Part shown: positions 47,476 to 56,314 of the stretch, piece by piece | Layout: every line of letters begins with the position of its first letter | How positions within the stretch are numbered: position 1 is the stretch's first letter | IMG/VR virus record: IMGVR_UViG_3300009285_005282 | Span: 55,737-119,736 of that record | Direction: 5' to 3' (one strand) | DNA from: a virus | DNA: 64,000 nt | Made by a program: the position numbers and the translations under genes | The notes under the pieces: model-generated | What the model was told of the DNA's origin: nothing | Seen by the model: the letters and a program-made list of their open reading frames with translations, nothing else | Database searches by the model: none

Positions 47476-48219
47476 CTAACCAAGAAGAGGGAGGTGGCCG
47501 CGTCGAGGGCCACAAAGTTGCTTGGCAAGCTCGTCGAACGCATCAACGTCTTGCGCCGCCATTACGGCGAGGAGCTCACGGCTCGGCCCGAGCAGAGCCT
47601 TTTGCTCTATAAACATTATAGCGATTGTTTGCAGGTTCTTGCGCGCCATCCAGAGCAGGTCGTGCAGTTGCTGCACCCTCAGCTCGGTTTTCAACGTTTC
47701 CTGCCGTCCTACGAAGCGGGTCAGCTTCAGGCAGAGCTGGTAGAAGGGCAGCCAGCCGTTGGTCAGCCCCAACAGGTCGTTGAGTCGGTCGACGTCGATC
47801 TCGCTGAGGCGAATGAACACCTCGGCCAGGCTGAGCATTCGTTCCATGGTCCACGTTGTGTTGCCGCACTCCTGCACGACGTTGCGGTAGATCTGCGCCA
47901 GCTCGATGTCGCTGAGCCCGACAAAGCGGGAGGCACTGAGACCGTTCACTTCGTAGAGCAGCTCCAGGGAGCTCTTGAGCCGACTCACCTCCCGCTCCAG
48001 CAGCAGTACCTTACGCACCAGCGCGCCTGGGCGCATCATTCCGGCGAGGTTCAGCTGATGTATCTCGACCAGGTCCTCTTGCTGTACCTCCCATCCGCCG
48101 GTGTCGGTAGAGCGTCGGCGAAGGAGACCCTCGTCACAAAGTTGCTCCACGCGCTCCGTGGTCACGCCGAGCAGCTCCGAAGCGTGCTCTGGAGATACGA
48201 ATTTGGGTTGACTTTCCAT
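47476..48219 (-). CDS. MerR/excisionase-like HTH regulator
   Basis: A 247-residue protein. Residues ~8-60 (FVSPEHASELLGVTTERVEQ, continuing with GLLRRRSTDTGGW and VQQEDLVEIHQ) match the winged-helix DNA-binding domain of MerR and Xis/helix-turn-helix 17 proteins. A coil follows (VRKVLLLEREVSRLKSSL), then a helical C-terminal domain of ~130 residues without a known ligand motif. It is transcribed divergently from the capsid-region operon starting at 48294 and upstream of the pentapeptide genes, so it may control either. Targets are not shown by sequence. Confidence 0.65.
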   Translation of the reverse strand: MESQPKFVSPEHASELLGVTTERVEQLCDEGLLRRRSTDTGGWEVQQEDLVEIHQLNLAGMMRPGALVRKVLLLEREVSRLKSSLELLYEVNGLSASRFVGLSDIELAQIYRNVVQECGNTTWTMERMLSLAEVFIRLSEIDVDRLNDLLGLTNGWLPFYQLCLKLTRFVGRQETLKTELRVQQLHDLLWMARKNLQTIAIMFIEQKALLGPSRELLAVMAAQDVDAFDELAKQLCGPRRGHLPLLG

Positions 48220-48243
48220 AATGCTCCTTCATGTGTTAGGTTA

Positions 48244-48268
48244 GCTTATAGCAGCTGCTTGGTATAGT
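48244..48268. promoter_or_regulatory. divergent promoters between HTH regulator and virion operon
   Basis: The leftward -10 TATAAG (complement of 48245-48250) faces the regulator start at 48219. The rightward -10 TATAGT (48263-48268), overlapping TATACG, faces the gene at 48294. The gap of 12 bp between them means the two promoters interfere. The regulator could bind here and control itself, as MerR-like proteins often do; this is inference. Confidence 0.45.
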
Positions 48269-48293
48269 ATACGGGCAGCAAAGGGGCCGGACA

Positions 48294-49133
48294 GTGGTAA
48301 CTGCAACCATGAACGGACACGGTGTCGACCCCGATTACCTGCGCCTGTTGGGTAAGCGGGCCAGCGCCGAGCACGTACAACACGGTACGGGTCTTACCGA
48401 CGCCGTGACGTCCGTGCTACGCACCGAACCGGGGCTGACTCCGGAGCATGTCGCACGGGTAACGGAGTTTGCCAACCACGCGACCTTTGACACGCTGTTT
48501 GACAAGAGCGCCGGGCACAAGGTCGTCGACTTCACGGGCGGACCAGCCGATCGTGAACAGGTGCTGCGCGCCCTACGTGGTAGTCTCACGCCAGACGTCG
48601 AGAAGGCGGCGAGCTACACGCTGTTGCCGGAAGAGCAGTTTCTCCCGGGTGCGGAAGCACTGCGGTGGACTTCACCCCAACGGGTCAAGGTCGCACACGA
48701 GGACGTACGAACGGACACCCGTGGTGAACACCCCTTGCGGGTGATGTTCCAGCTCAAGGAAGCACGAGATGTGCTGTACGACCGCCTGCGGAAGCAGCAG
48801 CACCTCTATGAGAAGACCTCGGACGTGCTGCGCAAGGAGGCGCGGGCAGCGATCATGTCGGGCCACTCCCCGACAGAGATCTACCGCGTCTTCGACCTGC
48901 GGTCGCCACACCCTGTTCTGACCAAGCTCGCGCTGCAGGTTGCCGCATCGGGTGTGGAGGACCTGCCGGCAGTCCTGGAGAAGCGAGCGGAGCAGCGAAC
49001 GCCAAACGACGAGCATCCGCTCTGTGTGTCCTTCGACGACTTTGTGAAGATTGCCGCTGCGCAGTTCCAACTGATCGCCGCGGTGGACAGTGTAGACACG
49101 CAGATTCAGCACTGTAGGAGGAGCGCATGTTGA
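48294..49133 (+). CDS. unknown virion-type protein, first of the capsid-region operon
   Basis: A 279-residue protein, GTG at 48294 (AAGGGG upstream); an ATG at 48309 is an alternative. Mostly helical. Near the N-terminus is LRLLGKRASAEH and near the C-terminus FVKIAAAQF, both of the Lys-x-Ala type. Contains YTLLPEEQFLPGAEAL and VMFQLKEARDVLYDRL. No family recognised. As the operon's first gene ahead of protease and capsid it is likely an assembly or inner-capsid protein. Confidence 0.55.
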   Translation: MVTATMNGHGVDPDYLRLLGKRASAEHVQHGTGLTDAVTSVLRTEPGLTPEHVARVTEFANHATFDTLFDKSAGHKVVDFTGGPADREQVLRALRGSLTPDVEKAASYTLLPEEQFLPGAEALRWTSPQRVKVAHEDVRTDTRGEHPLRVMFQLKEARDVLYDRLRKQQHLYEKTSDVLRKEARAAIMSGHSPTEIYRVFDLRSPHPVLTKLALQVAASGVEDLPAVLEKRAEQRTPNDEHPLCVSFDDFVKIAAAQFQLIAAVDSVDTQIQHCRRSAC

Positions 49134-49525
49134 CCTCACACGGTTTGCTGCAAGCAGCAGAGATGGTTCGCCGTACGCTGGAGAAGCAAGCGGCCCTGGC
49201 GGATGCTACGGTCAACGCCGGCCGCGCCACTGGTGGTGCGATGGGGGCGTTGTACAACCTCGCCGGCACGGCAACGAAGGAAATCGGCGGGGGTACGCAG
49301 CACGTGCTCCGCCACATTCCCTACGTCGGTCCGGCTATTGGGTGGGGTGCGAACGCCGCTATCCGTGCGGTACCCTGGGCAGCCGGTGCTTACGGCGCGG
49401 TCAAGGCGGATGACGCCGCGGGACAGCCTGTCCGCGGAGCAGCGCGTCAGCTGTGGTTGGCGCATAAACTTCGACAGGCGCAGCGGGGGGCGACGTTCGA
49501 CCCGAACATGGGGGTGATGTACTGA
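49127..49525 (+). CDS. small glycine-zipper virion-type protein
   Basis: A 132-residue protein, ATG at 49127 with AGGAGGAG before it, overlapping the previous gene by 7 bp. The N-terminal helix contains RRTLEKQAALADATV, the recurring Lys-x-Ala motif. Gly/Ala-rich segments (GRATGGAMGALYNLAG and AIGWGANAAIRAVPWAAGAYG) form a likely hairpin. Basic end. Similar in build to the proteins at 35029 and 40065. Confidence 0.6.
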   Translation: MLTSHGLLQAAEMVRRTLEKQAALADATVNAGRATGGAMGALYNLAGTATKEIGGGTQHVLRHIPYVGPAIGWGANAAIRAVPWAAGAYGAVKADDAAGQPVRGAARQLWLAHKLRQAQRGATFDPNMGVMY

Positions 49526-50322
49526 TGAACCCCATCGACCGCTTCCTCAGTAACGAACCGGAAGAGCAAGTCAAGACGGCGGGCTTCTGGGGCTCCTTGG
49601 GAAAGTTCGTCGAGAAGAACCAGGGCGTTACCGCTGCGGCGCTCACTGTCGCCGCCCCGGCCGTTGTCCTGGGTGTCCAACACGGTCTTGGGCAGCTCAA
49701 ACAGGTGGTGGACCGCAGCCGTGGCTTCAAGGCCATGATGGCTTCGGGCGGGCAGGAACTTCAGGACATGCCTGCTGCACGGGCGAAGTCGTTGTACAAC
49801 ACGTTGCACGTGGTAGCACCCACCCTGGCGCAGGACCCCAACATCGCCAAGTCATGGGTCAAACGTATGGCGTACCAAGAGGAGTACGTCGACCCAAAAA
49901 CCCTCAGCGACTTGGCAACCGCTGAGAGCCGCCTTGCCAAGGGGCTTGAGTATCCTGGTGCCCAGGTGGGACTGGCGCTTGGACAGCAGGTGGGTGCCTA
50001 CGACTTCACGCGTGCCCCCCGTGAGCAACGGGCAGCTCAGGAGCACGGGTGGAAGGGTCAGCAGGAGGTTCGGCAAGCAACTGAGCATGGGTGGAAGGGT
50101 AATCTAGAAGCTCGACAAGCGACTGAGCACGGGTGGAAGGGTCAGCAGGAAAGTCGGCAAGCAACTGAGCATGGGTGGAAAAACACGATAGTGGACCACG
50201 AGCACGCGCTGACCCGTATGCAGTACGACCAGATGCTGGACAAGCTGCGGTATGGTGCGCCCACCGAGCAAAATCCGAAGCCCGGGTACTTTCCAGACCC
50301 TGGCTACAACCGCACTCCATGA
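49525..50322 (+). CDS. virion-type protein with EHGWKG tandem repeats
   Basis: A 265-residue protein, ATG at 49525 overlapping the previous stop. It starts PIDRFLSNEPEEQVKTAG (Lys-x-Ala motif) followed by a hydrophobic segment (AAALTVAAPAVVLGVQHGL). The middle is helical. The C-terminal ~95 residues contain four copies of a 14-residue unit (E-H-G-W-K then a Gln/Arg-rich spacer). It ends with an ATGA overlap into the prohead protease gene, suggesting that it works in prohead assembly. Confidence 0.6.
   Translation: MNPIDRFLSNEPEEQVKTAGFWGSLGKFVEKNQGVTAAALTVAAPAVVLGVQHGLGQLKQVVDRSRGFKAMMASGGQELQDMPAARAKSLYNTLHVVAPTLAQDPNIAKSWVKRMAYQEEYVDPKTLSDLATAESRLAKGLEYPGAQVGLALGQQVGAYDFTRAPREQRAAQEHGWKGQQEVRQATEHGWKGNLEARQATEHGWKGQQESRQATEHGWKNTIVDHEHALTRMQYDQMLDKLRYGAPTEQNPKPGYFPDPGYNRTP
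50041..50181 (+). repeat. 42-bp in-frame tandem repeat, four copies
   Basis: The codon for Glu of E-H-G-W-K recurs at 50041, 50083, 50125 and 50167, an exact 42-bp period; the fourth unit is partial. The copies differ by several substitutions, so the array is not brand new. A natural site for length variation between related phages. Confidence 0.8.
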
Positions 50323-53300
50323 TCGTCAAGCAATGCCAGTTCGCGGGGCGGGATGACACTGGGGAGCATATCCACCTTCTTCACCCCGGGTATGACAATT
50401 TCGAGCTCATGAAAACTGCCTCCGAGGAGGTCTCCCCACCGCAGCTCGAACGGGTGCGGGCGTTGATGCGCGATCTACCTCGGGAGACTGGGCGACTGTA
50501 CGCGCTGATCAGCGCCTTGGGAGCTTCCGAGTACTGGGGCTCGAATTCAAACGCTGATGACTTCGACACGGAGGCATTGGTGCGTGTACCGCCCGGTTGG
50601 TGGGAGCTACCCTACGAACAGCAGGTGCAGCTTGGAAAGAGGTGGGAGTGGGGATTCCCGACCTTTTACAACGCACATCTTTTCGCACACCACTGCTTTG
50701 TTGGGGGCACGCCAATCGTTATGGGGGACCGCACGCGCATCCCTATTGACCGGGTTCGTGCCGGTGACCTTGTGGCTACGCGAACAGGTCCCAAGAAGGT
50801 CACCCGCACTACTTCAAGAAAGTACGTCGGTGTTGGCACAGCGCTGACATTACAAGGGGTAGACACCCCGTTAGTTGGGACGCCGGACCACCCTGTTCTG
50901 GTACTGCGCCGTAAACAGGTTCATTGTCGCCACAAGTACAATAAGCTCGCGGCGTCAGAGCACCTAGCGCAGTGTGTGCAGGCACGAGAACCGATAGGTG
51001 CCCCTCAATGGGTGCCATTGGGAGAGGTACAGTTGGGAGATTACCTCCTAACGCCCGGTCCTATAACCGGAATCGAGACGCTTGAGCCTGAGTTTGCAGA
51101 GCTAGTAGGCTGGGTGGCCGCGGACGGGTATCTCGGCAAGAGGGGAACTATTCAATTTTCGTTTTCTTCAACGGGGGAAAAGCTAACATTGGTTGAACAG
51201 TGCCTTCGACGGAACAAATTACACGTAGGTGTGACCCCCCGTCTGCAGTACGGCGTGACGATGCTCAGCGCGTGCAGCGCAGCGCTCTCAAAACGCGTGC
51301 GTTGCTACGTAGTTGGGACAACTTCCGAGAAGCGACTAACCGCTGAAGTTCTCAAGTGGGACGTCGAAGCAAGACTGCAGTTGATTGGCGCCTATAGTGA
51401 CGGAGACGGATGTGTAACACCGGCAGAACTGCCTAACCGGGGGCAACTTCGGATTCGTAGCGCGTCCTCTCAAATGCTCTTTCTTCTTGCGGACTTAGCC
51501 CGTTCTCTGGGGGTGGCCGGAAGTATAAATTGGGATAGTCCCAGCGGTCCGATGATTTCTCCAACAAACGGGAAACAGTATTGGGGCGGTCCTTCCGGCT
51601 GTCTGGCGGTTGGGGCTAGCGGCGCAGCGGACCTGCTCAAGACCTGTCAGCGACTCAAGCCCGTAGCTCCGTATAGAAATTGCAGAGTTTACCCGTTTGA
51701 AGGCAGCATGTTCCTGGTGAAGGTGGTAGACAGCGATCCGGTTGAATTGAACGAGAACGTGTTCAACCTGGAGGTTGAAGATGAGCATGAGTATATCGCC
51801 AACGAAGTAGTCGTTCATAACTGTAACAAAGATCCCAATCGAGCGTTCGGGGACATTATCCATTCCGATTGGGACTCCCGAATGCACCGGGTGCTGCTCG
51901 TTGGCGCGTTTGACCACGATCGCGCACGTCGGTTTGGCGGACAGTCCGCGGTCGAACGTCTGGAGAACGGGGAATACCTTTCGGTCTCGATGGGTACAAA
52001 AGTTCCTTTCGATCTTTGCAGCTACTGTGTGGACTACGCTCGGGTGCTTCCACTACGCCCCCACCCCCAGCAAATTTTAGCTGAGCATCGCCAGAACCCA
52101 ATACGCGGTCTGAACGTCACCATCCGTGACTACTGCGAACACCTACGTCGGGAGAAGAACCACATTTACCCCAACGGGGTACGGGTCAGTATGCTGAACT
52201 GGCATCCACGTTTCTTCGACCTGTCCTGCGTGTTTGTGGGTGCCGACAAAACCTCGTTCGTCCTGGCCAAACTTGCGCACGAGTGCCCAATCCGTCCGGG
52301 GGTCAAAGAGTGTGGTAACTGCCCCCACGAAGAGTGTGTTCCATCGGCCCACGTACACGAGGTCTGGAGCAGGGACATGCAGAAAACAGCGAGCCCCACT
52401 GTGGACCTGCTAGCGCAGCGCCTTCAAGAGGCACGGGCCAAAACCGCTACCGCCAACAAGTCGGCGTTCGACAAGCAGTCGGAGATCTACAAGGACGTTC
52501 CTCCCAACGTGGGTCAGGTGCTGGCGCCGGTCACGGACGCCGAGCCCGACCTTCCAGAGGAGGTTGTGCGGGAGATGGCCCAGGACCCGGAGAACACACT
52601 GGCCTCCGGGCTGTCGATGGGGGTCATCGCCAAACCTCACGAGTTCCAACGGGTGATGCTCCACTCTACCAGGCGCGGTGACCTGGCTGAGGACTTGGAG
52701 CAACGCGGGTTGACGTTCCGTACCGGCGCACCTCCAGAGGGGTTCTGCCTGGGACGGGAGCTCCTCCCGCGCATCCTGGAGCTGCTTCTACCGTTGGTGG
52801 CGGCGCGCAGTATGCTGTCGCGTCCGCTGGCCAAACGAATCATCGCCACCGGCGGGCGAACGGGGGACATGATCCACCTCCACCTACGCGCCGACGCTGA
52901 CACACCGGACGCGGCGTTGGAGATGGCCTTTCAGAAGTGGTTGGGCGCTCGTCGTGAAGCCAACCGTACCCGCACGGCGTTGGAGGACCCGCTCATGGAC
53001 AAGCTGAGCGCAGCGTACTCCGCCTACCGGCGCGACGCGGTTTACGCAGCACCGGAGCTGCTGCGTCGAGGACTGTTGGAGCACACCAAGCTAGCGGAAG
53101 CGCTGTGTGATAGCGACCTTTACACCCCCGGGCTTGCCAAGACGGCGGGGGACGTGCTTGAATTAGTTGGAATGGCGTCCGTCGCGTACCTCAACGGAGC
53201 ATATTTGAAGGAACCTGCTTCGCAGTATGTGGCGACGCACTGTAACCTGTCCGGCCTGGAAAAGGCAGCCGGACTAGCACGGCTGAGTGGGGTCGCGTAG
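50319..53300 (+). CDS. prohead protease (with intein) fused to long C-terminal region
   Basis: A 993-residue frame; the ATG at 50319 overlaps the previous stop (ATGA). The N-terminal extein ends FYNAHLFAHH. After intein removal it continues CNKDPNRAFGDIIHSDWDS, the His-His-x-N-K-D-P pattern of large-phage prohead core proteases, with EYLSVSMGTKVPFDLC carrying the probable catalytic Ser. Cys-rich ECGNCPHEEC lies further on. The C-terminal ~350 residues are helical with many Lys-x-Ala motifs (QKTAS, AKTAT, EKAAG) and may be scaffold-like. The protease would mature the capsid and process motif-bearing proteins. About 617 residues remain after splicing. Confidence 0.8.
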   Translation: MIVKQCQFAGRDDTGEHIHLLHPGYDNFELMKTASEEVSPPQLERVRALMRDLPRETGRLYALISALGASEYWGSNSNADDFDTEALVRVPPGWWELPYEQQVQLGKRWEWGFPTFYNAHLFAHHCFVGGTPIVMGDRTRIPIDRVRAGDLVATRTGPKKVTRTTSRKYVGVGTALTLQGVDTPLVGTPDHPVLVLRRKQVHCRHKYNKLAASEHLAQCVQAREPIGAPQWVPLGEVQLGDYLLTPGPITGIETLEPEFAELVGWVAADGYLGKRGTIQFSFSSTGEKLTLVEQCLRRNKLHVGVTPRLQYGVTMLSACSAALSKRVRCYVVGTTSEKRLTAEVLKWDVEARLQLIGAYSDGDGCVTPAELPNRGQLRIRSASSQMLFLLADLARSLGVAGSINWDSPSGPMISPTNGKQYWGGPSGCLAVGASGAADLLKTCQRLKPVAPYRNCRVYPFEGSMFLVKVVDSDPVELNENVFNLEVEDEHEYIANEVVVHNCNKDPNRAFGDIIHSDWDSRMHRVLLVGAFDHDRARRFGGQSAVERLENGEYLSVSMGTKVPFDLCSYCVDYARVLPLRPHPQQILAEHRQNPIRGLNVTIRDYCEHLRREKNHIYPNGVRVSMLNWHPRFFDLSCVFVGADKTSFVLAKLAHECPIRPGVKECGNCPHEECVPSAHVHEVWSRDMQKTASPTVDLLAQRLQEARAKTATANKSAFDKQSEIYKDVPPNVGQVLAPVTDAEPDLPEEVVREMAQDPENTLASGLSMGVIAKPHEFQRVMLHSTRRGDLAEDLEQRGLTFRTGAPPEGFCLGRELLPRILELLLPLVAARSMLSRPLAKRIIATGGRTGDMIHLHLRADADTPDAALEMAFQKWLGARREANRTRTALEDPLMDKLSAAYSAYRRDAVYAAPELLRRGLLEHTKLAEALCDSDLYTPGLAKTAGDVLELVGMASVAYLNGAYLKEPASQYVATHCNLSGLEKAAGLARLSGVA
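50694..51821 (+). other. intein in the prohead protease, beside the active-site His
   Basis: A 376-residue insertion (protein residues 126-501). It begins CFVGGTPIVMGDRTRIPIDR (block A), has LVGTPDHPVLVL (block B, T-x-x-H), LAGLIDADG motifs LVGWVAADGYL and LIGAYSDGDGC, and ends NVFNLEVEDEHEYI then VVVHN followed by Cys. All splicing residues look intact. Excision joins AHLFAHH to CNKDPNRAFG. Until splicing the protease active site is split, which would prevent premature cleavage of capsid precursors. Confidence 0.93.
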
Positions 53301-53351
53301 GATCGGACGATCCAGAGACCGCCAACCTGCTGGCCGGTAGGAGAGGATGAG

Positions 53352-54188
53352 ATGAACGAGTTTTTGGCGAATTACTACGGTACCGTAGCCCAAACGCAGG
53401 CCCCTTCCGCCAACGACGAGTTGGAGAAGATGGCCGAACTGACCCTGCTCGCGCAGGAGGCCCAAGCTCAGGGCCTGTCCCTGGAAGGCGTTCCCGAGGA
53501 CGAGCTGCTCAAGATCGCCCACGACCTGTACGGCGGCCCGGACGCCCAGATGGAGAAGGACGCCGAGGCCATGTTGAGGGAGTTCGAGCTCGGCGGGCAG
53601 ATCATGGCCCACGCCTTCACTCGGGAAATGCAAGAAATCGAGAAGGCCGCCGGGATCGGAGAGTGGGCAGGTCGAGCGGGGACTGCGATCAAGAACGCTC
53701 CCGGAACGGTCGCGGAGCATCTCGGTGCGCCTCTCATGGACAAGAGGACGGTAGCGCAGGCTATCGCAGAGTCGCGAGAGGCGGCACGTCAGACCGCCGG
53801 TGCCGCTTACGGCAGCTTGTCCCCCACGGCACAGCGGGAGTTCGATCAGCACGCGCACACGCTAGCCAGTCAGCGGCTGAGCGCGGCGGCACGCAAACGC
53901 GGGTACGCTGCGGCCGGAACCGCGACCGGAGTGGCGGGGCTGGGCGGTGGGGCGATTGCCCTACGCAACCGCGGCAACTCCGAAGAGATGCCCAAGGAGG
54001 GAGCGGCCTTCGATCAACTGGTCGCGCAGCGCGCCTACGAGCACCTGAAGACCGCCGGCTACGACGCCGACGCCTTCTTCGGTGTCGACCAGACGAAGAC
54101 CGCTGCGGATGAGCTGAACATGGCAGTCGACACCGCCGCCCTCCAGTTCTTGGAGGCTCACGGCGTGCCGGTGCAGTGGAATCGCTGA
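53352..54188 (+). CDS. virion or scaffold-type protein rich in Lys-x-Ala motifs
   Basis: A 278-residue protein, ATG at 53352 after GGAGAGGATGAG. It holds at least six Lys-x-Ala motifs (LEKMAE, LLKIAH, MEKDAE, IEKAAG, HLKTAG, QTKTAA), spread over the chain. The first ~100 residues are acidic and helical, and residues ~195-215 are a Gly/Ala-rich segment (GTATGVAGLGGGAIAL). Location directly after the protease and before the capsid gene is the classic place of a scaffold or inner-core protein. If the motif is a cleavage signal, this protein would be cut into many pieces, as scaffolds are. Confidence 0.55.
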   Translation: MNEFLANYYGTVAQTQAPSANDELEKMAELTLLAQEAQAQGLSLEGVPEDELLKIAHDLYGGPDAQMEKDAEAMLREFELGGQIMAHAFTREMQEIEKAAGIGEWAGRAGTAIKNAPGTVAEHLGAPLMDKRTVAQAIAESREAARQTAGAAYGSLSPTAQREFDQHAHTLASQRLSAAARKRGYAAAGTATGVAGLGGGAIALRNRGNSEEMPKEGAAFDQLVAQRAYEHLKTAGYDADAFFGVDQTKTAADELNMAVDTAALQFLEAHGVPVQWNR

Positions 54189-54195
54189 GCAGGAC

Positions 54196-54468
54196 ATGCT
54201 TCGGGTGGAGTATCTGGCAGCAATGATGCGTGAGTTGCTCAAGATGGCAGCTAGCCCCATCGGTGCGGTCAGAGCCCCAACGGTGCCTGGTGTACCGTTG
54301 GGGCGACTCACCCCGAAAGCTCCTGTACCGGTGACTCCGAACTTGGCGAAGGGCGCACCTGGAATGGTGCAACGGACAAATTACACCGCGGTCGCCGCTC
54401 GACCAGCGGCAGTGAATCACGAGCTCACCGCCGGGCAGAAGGCCATGCCGCTCCCAGTGGTGCAGTGA
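54196..54468 (+). CDS. small hypothetical virion-type protein
   Basis: A 90-residue protein, ATG at 54196. It begins MLRVEYLAAMMRELLKMAAS, placing the Lys-x-Ala motif near residue 16, and continues with a Pro/Ala/Thr-rich, probably unstructured chain (GRLTPKAPVPVTPNLAKG). No membrane segment. Possibly a short linker or internal peptide of the capsid. Confidence 0.5.
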   Translation: MLRVEYLAAMMRELLKMAASPIGAVRAPTVPGVPLGRLTPKAPVPVTPNLAKGAPGMVQRTNYTAVAARPAAVNHELTAGQKAMPLPVVQ

Positions 54469-54479
54469 GGAGGCAGGGA

Positions 54480-55907
54480 ATGTTGTCCCTCAACGATCTA
54501 ATCCAGCAAGCGCTGCTGGATGGCCGTCACGGGGCGCTCTCCAAGATCGCTGAGGAGACGTCCGGTGAGGCAAGCAGCGAGTCCTGTGTCGATTGTGGCC
54601 GACCCGCCATTCCGGGCCAACAGCTCTGTCAGGACTGTGCCCAGCGGCGACTCGGCTCGGAGCAGGCAGCCGCGGCCACCAGCGAAGTCGAGAAGACCTC
54701 TTCGGCGCGAGTGGAGCGGCTGGCGAGCGCGGTCGACTTTGCGCTGCGTAACCCGTCCTGGGTAAGCAGCTACGTGAAGCTGGCCGAGGGTGATGGCCCC
54801 GGTGAGGGCGCGGGGGCGCTCGACATGGACCTGACAGCGCCCACGGTCGGCCTTGGTCCGGCCTCTTACCAAGGGTCGAAGGTCAACGCTATCCCGCTGA
54901 CCCCCCCGATGGAGTCCGGCGTGGCTGGCGGGCCGGCCACGGCGATGGGCACGGATATGGACGATACCCCCGGCGGGACCGAGTCTGGTGTGACCAACAA
55001 CATGGGGTCTGCCAAGGTGGCAACGTCGGCTCTCGGTGGCGCTATAGCCGGTGGTCTGCTGGGTACGGGTGTAGGAGCCGGTGTTGGGGCGCTGAGCGCT
55101 CCGAAAGGGCAGCGAGCGGAGGGGGCACGTCGCGGGGCGTTGATCGGGAGCGCCACGGGACTCGTAGGTGGGGGTCTTACGGGGGCAGCTGCCGCGAGCC
55201 GTCTAGCACGTACGCCTGAGGAGGCGCGTACGCTGCAGGGGATGCGCGAGCTGGGGTTCAGAGCGGGCCGCGGCGACCAGGTAGCGCAGCAAACGCTGCA
55301 AGAAGCGCAAAAAATTCTCCGAACGCCGGCCCCGAGGGAACGCGGTGCGAGCATTGCGGGCGCCATCATCGGCGCGGGGGGTGCTATCGGCGGGGGTATC
55401 GCTGCTGGACGTACCGTTCGCAGGCCCGATGCGGAGCAGGTGTCCCCCAAGGTGGCAGCGATACATCGTGTGATGCTCAAACGGGCTCAGCCCGAGGCAG
55501 AAAGTGCTCTACCGGAGAACCGGCCAGATCCGATGGTGCGCCCGGCGGAGGCAACCAGCCAGATGAAGCTGCTCGCGACCAACGAGGCAGCGATCAACTT
55601 CACTCCTCGTGATGCGGCTGTGGTGCCGAAGAAGCAAATGGGCGAGATGCTCGACGAACCCATGCAGAGCGCCTTGGGGGATTCAGCCCTCAAGGATCAG
55701 CTCGGCGCGGCGCTCGTCAACGAAGCTGGGGCCAAGGTCGCCAGCGCGCGACAGACCGTAGCTTCGCTGCTGAAGGTTGCGGGTGAGGGTTGCTCTTGTG
55801 GCTCCCACGGAACCTGCACCTTCTGCAAGGTTGCTTCATTGGCCGAACGGAAGCGGGCTCGACAGGCCGGTGTCGGGAACGCAGTCGTTCCAACGCGGGG
55901 TCGGTAG
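54480..55907 (+). CDS. zinc-ribbon and glycine-zipper virion-type protein
   Basis: A 475-residue protein. The ATG at 54480 has GAGGAGGCAGGGA upstream and is preferred to a GTG five codons earlier. The N-terminal region has ALSKIAEET and a zinc ribbon (CVDCGRPA and CQDCAQ). The centre has a Gly/Ala hairpin (GGAIAGGLLGTGVGAGVG, GSATGLVGGGLTGAA) and a second one (GAIIGAGGAIGGGIAAG). The end has LLKVAGEGCSCGSHGTC, a second Cys cluster. Several Lys-x-Ala motifs. It may span or disturb a membrane, perhaps after ejection from the capsid. Confidence 0.6.
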   Translation: MLSLNDLIQQALLDGRHGALSKIAEETSGEASSESCVDCGRPAIPGQQLCQDCAQRRLGSEQAAAATSEVEKTSSARVERLASAVDFALRNPSWVSSYVKLAEGDGPGEGAGALDMDLTAPTVGLGPASYQGSKVNAIPLTPPMESGVAGGPATAMGTDMDDTPGGTESGVTNNMGSAKVATSALGGAIAGGLLGTGVGAGVGALSAPKGQRAEGARRGALIGSATGLVGGGLTGAAAASRLARTPEEARTLQGMRELGFRAGRGDQVAQQTLQEAQKILRTPAPRERGASIAGAIIGAGGAIGGGIAAGRTVRRPDAEQVSPKVAAIHRVMLKRAQPEAESALPENRPDPMVRPAEATSQMKLLATNEAAINFTPRDAAVVPKKQMGEMLDEPMQSALGDSALKDQLGAALVNEAGAKVASARQTVASLLKVAGEGCSCGSHGTCTFCKVASLAERKRARQAGVGNAVVPTRGR

Positions 55908-55916
55908 GAGAACGAC

Positions 55917-56276
55917 ATGGAAAAGGTTTCAGCACAACAAGTCCTACGCGTGCTCCGAGAGGTGCCCCCTACCCTTCGTAAGCTCGCTGCCGAGCGTGAC
56001 CAGCTCGCCCAGGAGAACCATCAGCTCCGAACGAAGCTGAACCAAACTCTCCTGAACGACCGGGTCGAGAAGCTGGCGCACGAGCTGCACGCCAAACACC
56101 TGCATCAGGGACGCTCCATGGCTCAGACCAGGGAGATCCTGTTGCAGAAGGCGGCGAGTGGCGATCTGCGGGTGGTCGAGGAGGCGATGAAGATCGCTGC
56201 CTCCCCGTCCGTACTGGGATCGGTGGGTGAGGTGCCCTCCGGAGGGAACCGACTGGAGGAGTTCGTTCTCAGCTGA
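55917..56276 (+). CDS. coiled-coil protein upstream of capsid genes
   Basis: A 119-residue protein, ATG at 55917 with AGGAGAACGAC upstream. A coiled coil spans residues ~20-60 (LRKLAAERDQLAQENHQL) and the remainder is helical with Lys-x-Ala motifs (VEKLAH, LQKAAS, AMKIAAS). It may be a small scaffold or adaptor in head assembly. No specific family recognised. Confidence 0.55.
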   Translation: MEKVSAQQVLRVLREVPPTLRKLAAERDQLAQENHQLRTKLNQTLLNDRVEKLAHELHAKHLHQGRSMAQTREILLQKAASGDLRVVEEAMKIAASPSVLGSVGEVPSGGNRLEEFVLS

Positions 56277-56314
56277 CCCCTGGGTAACGACAGGATCACA
56301 AGGAGTGAGGTAAA

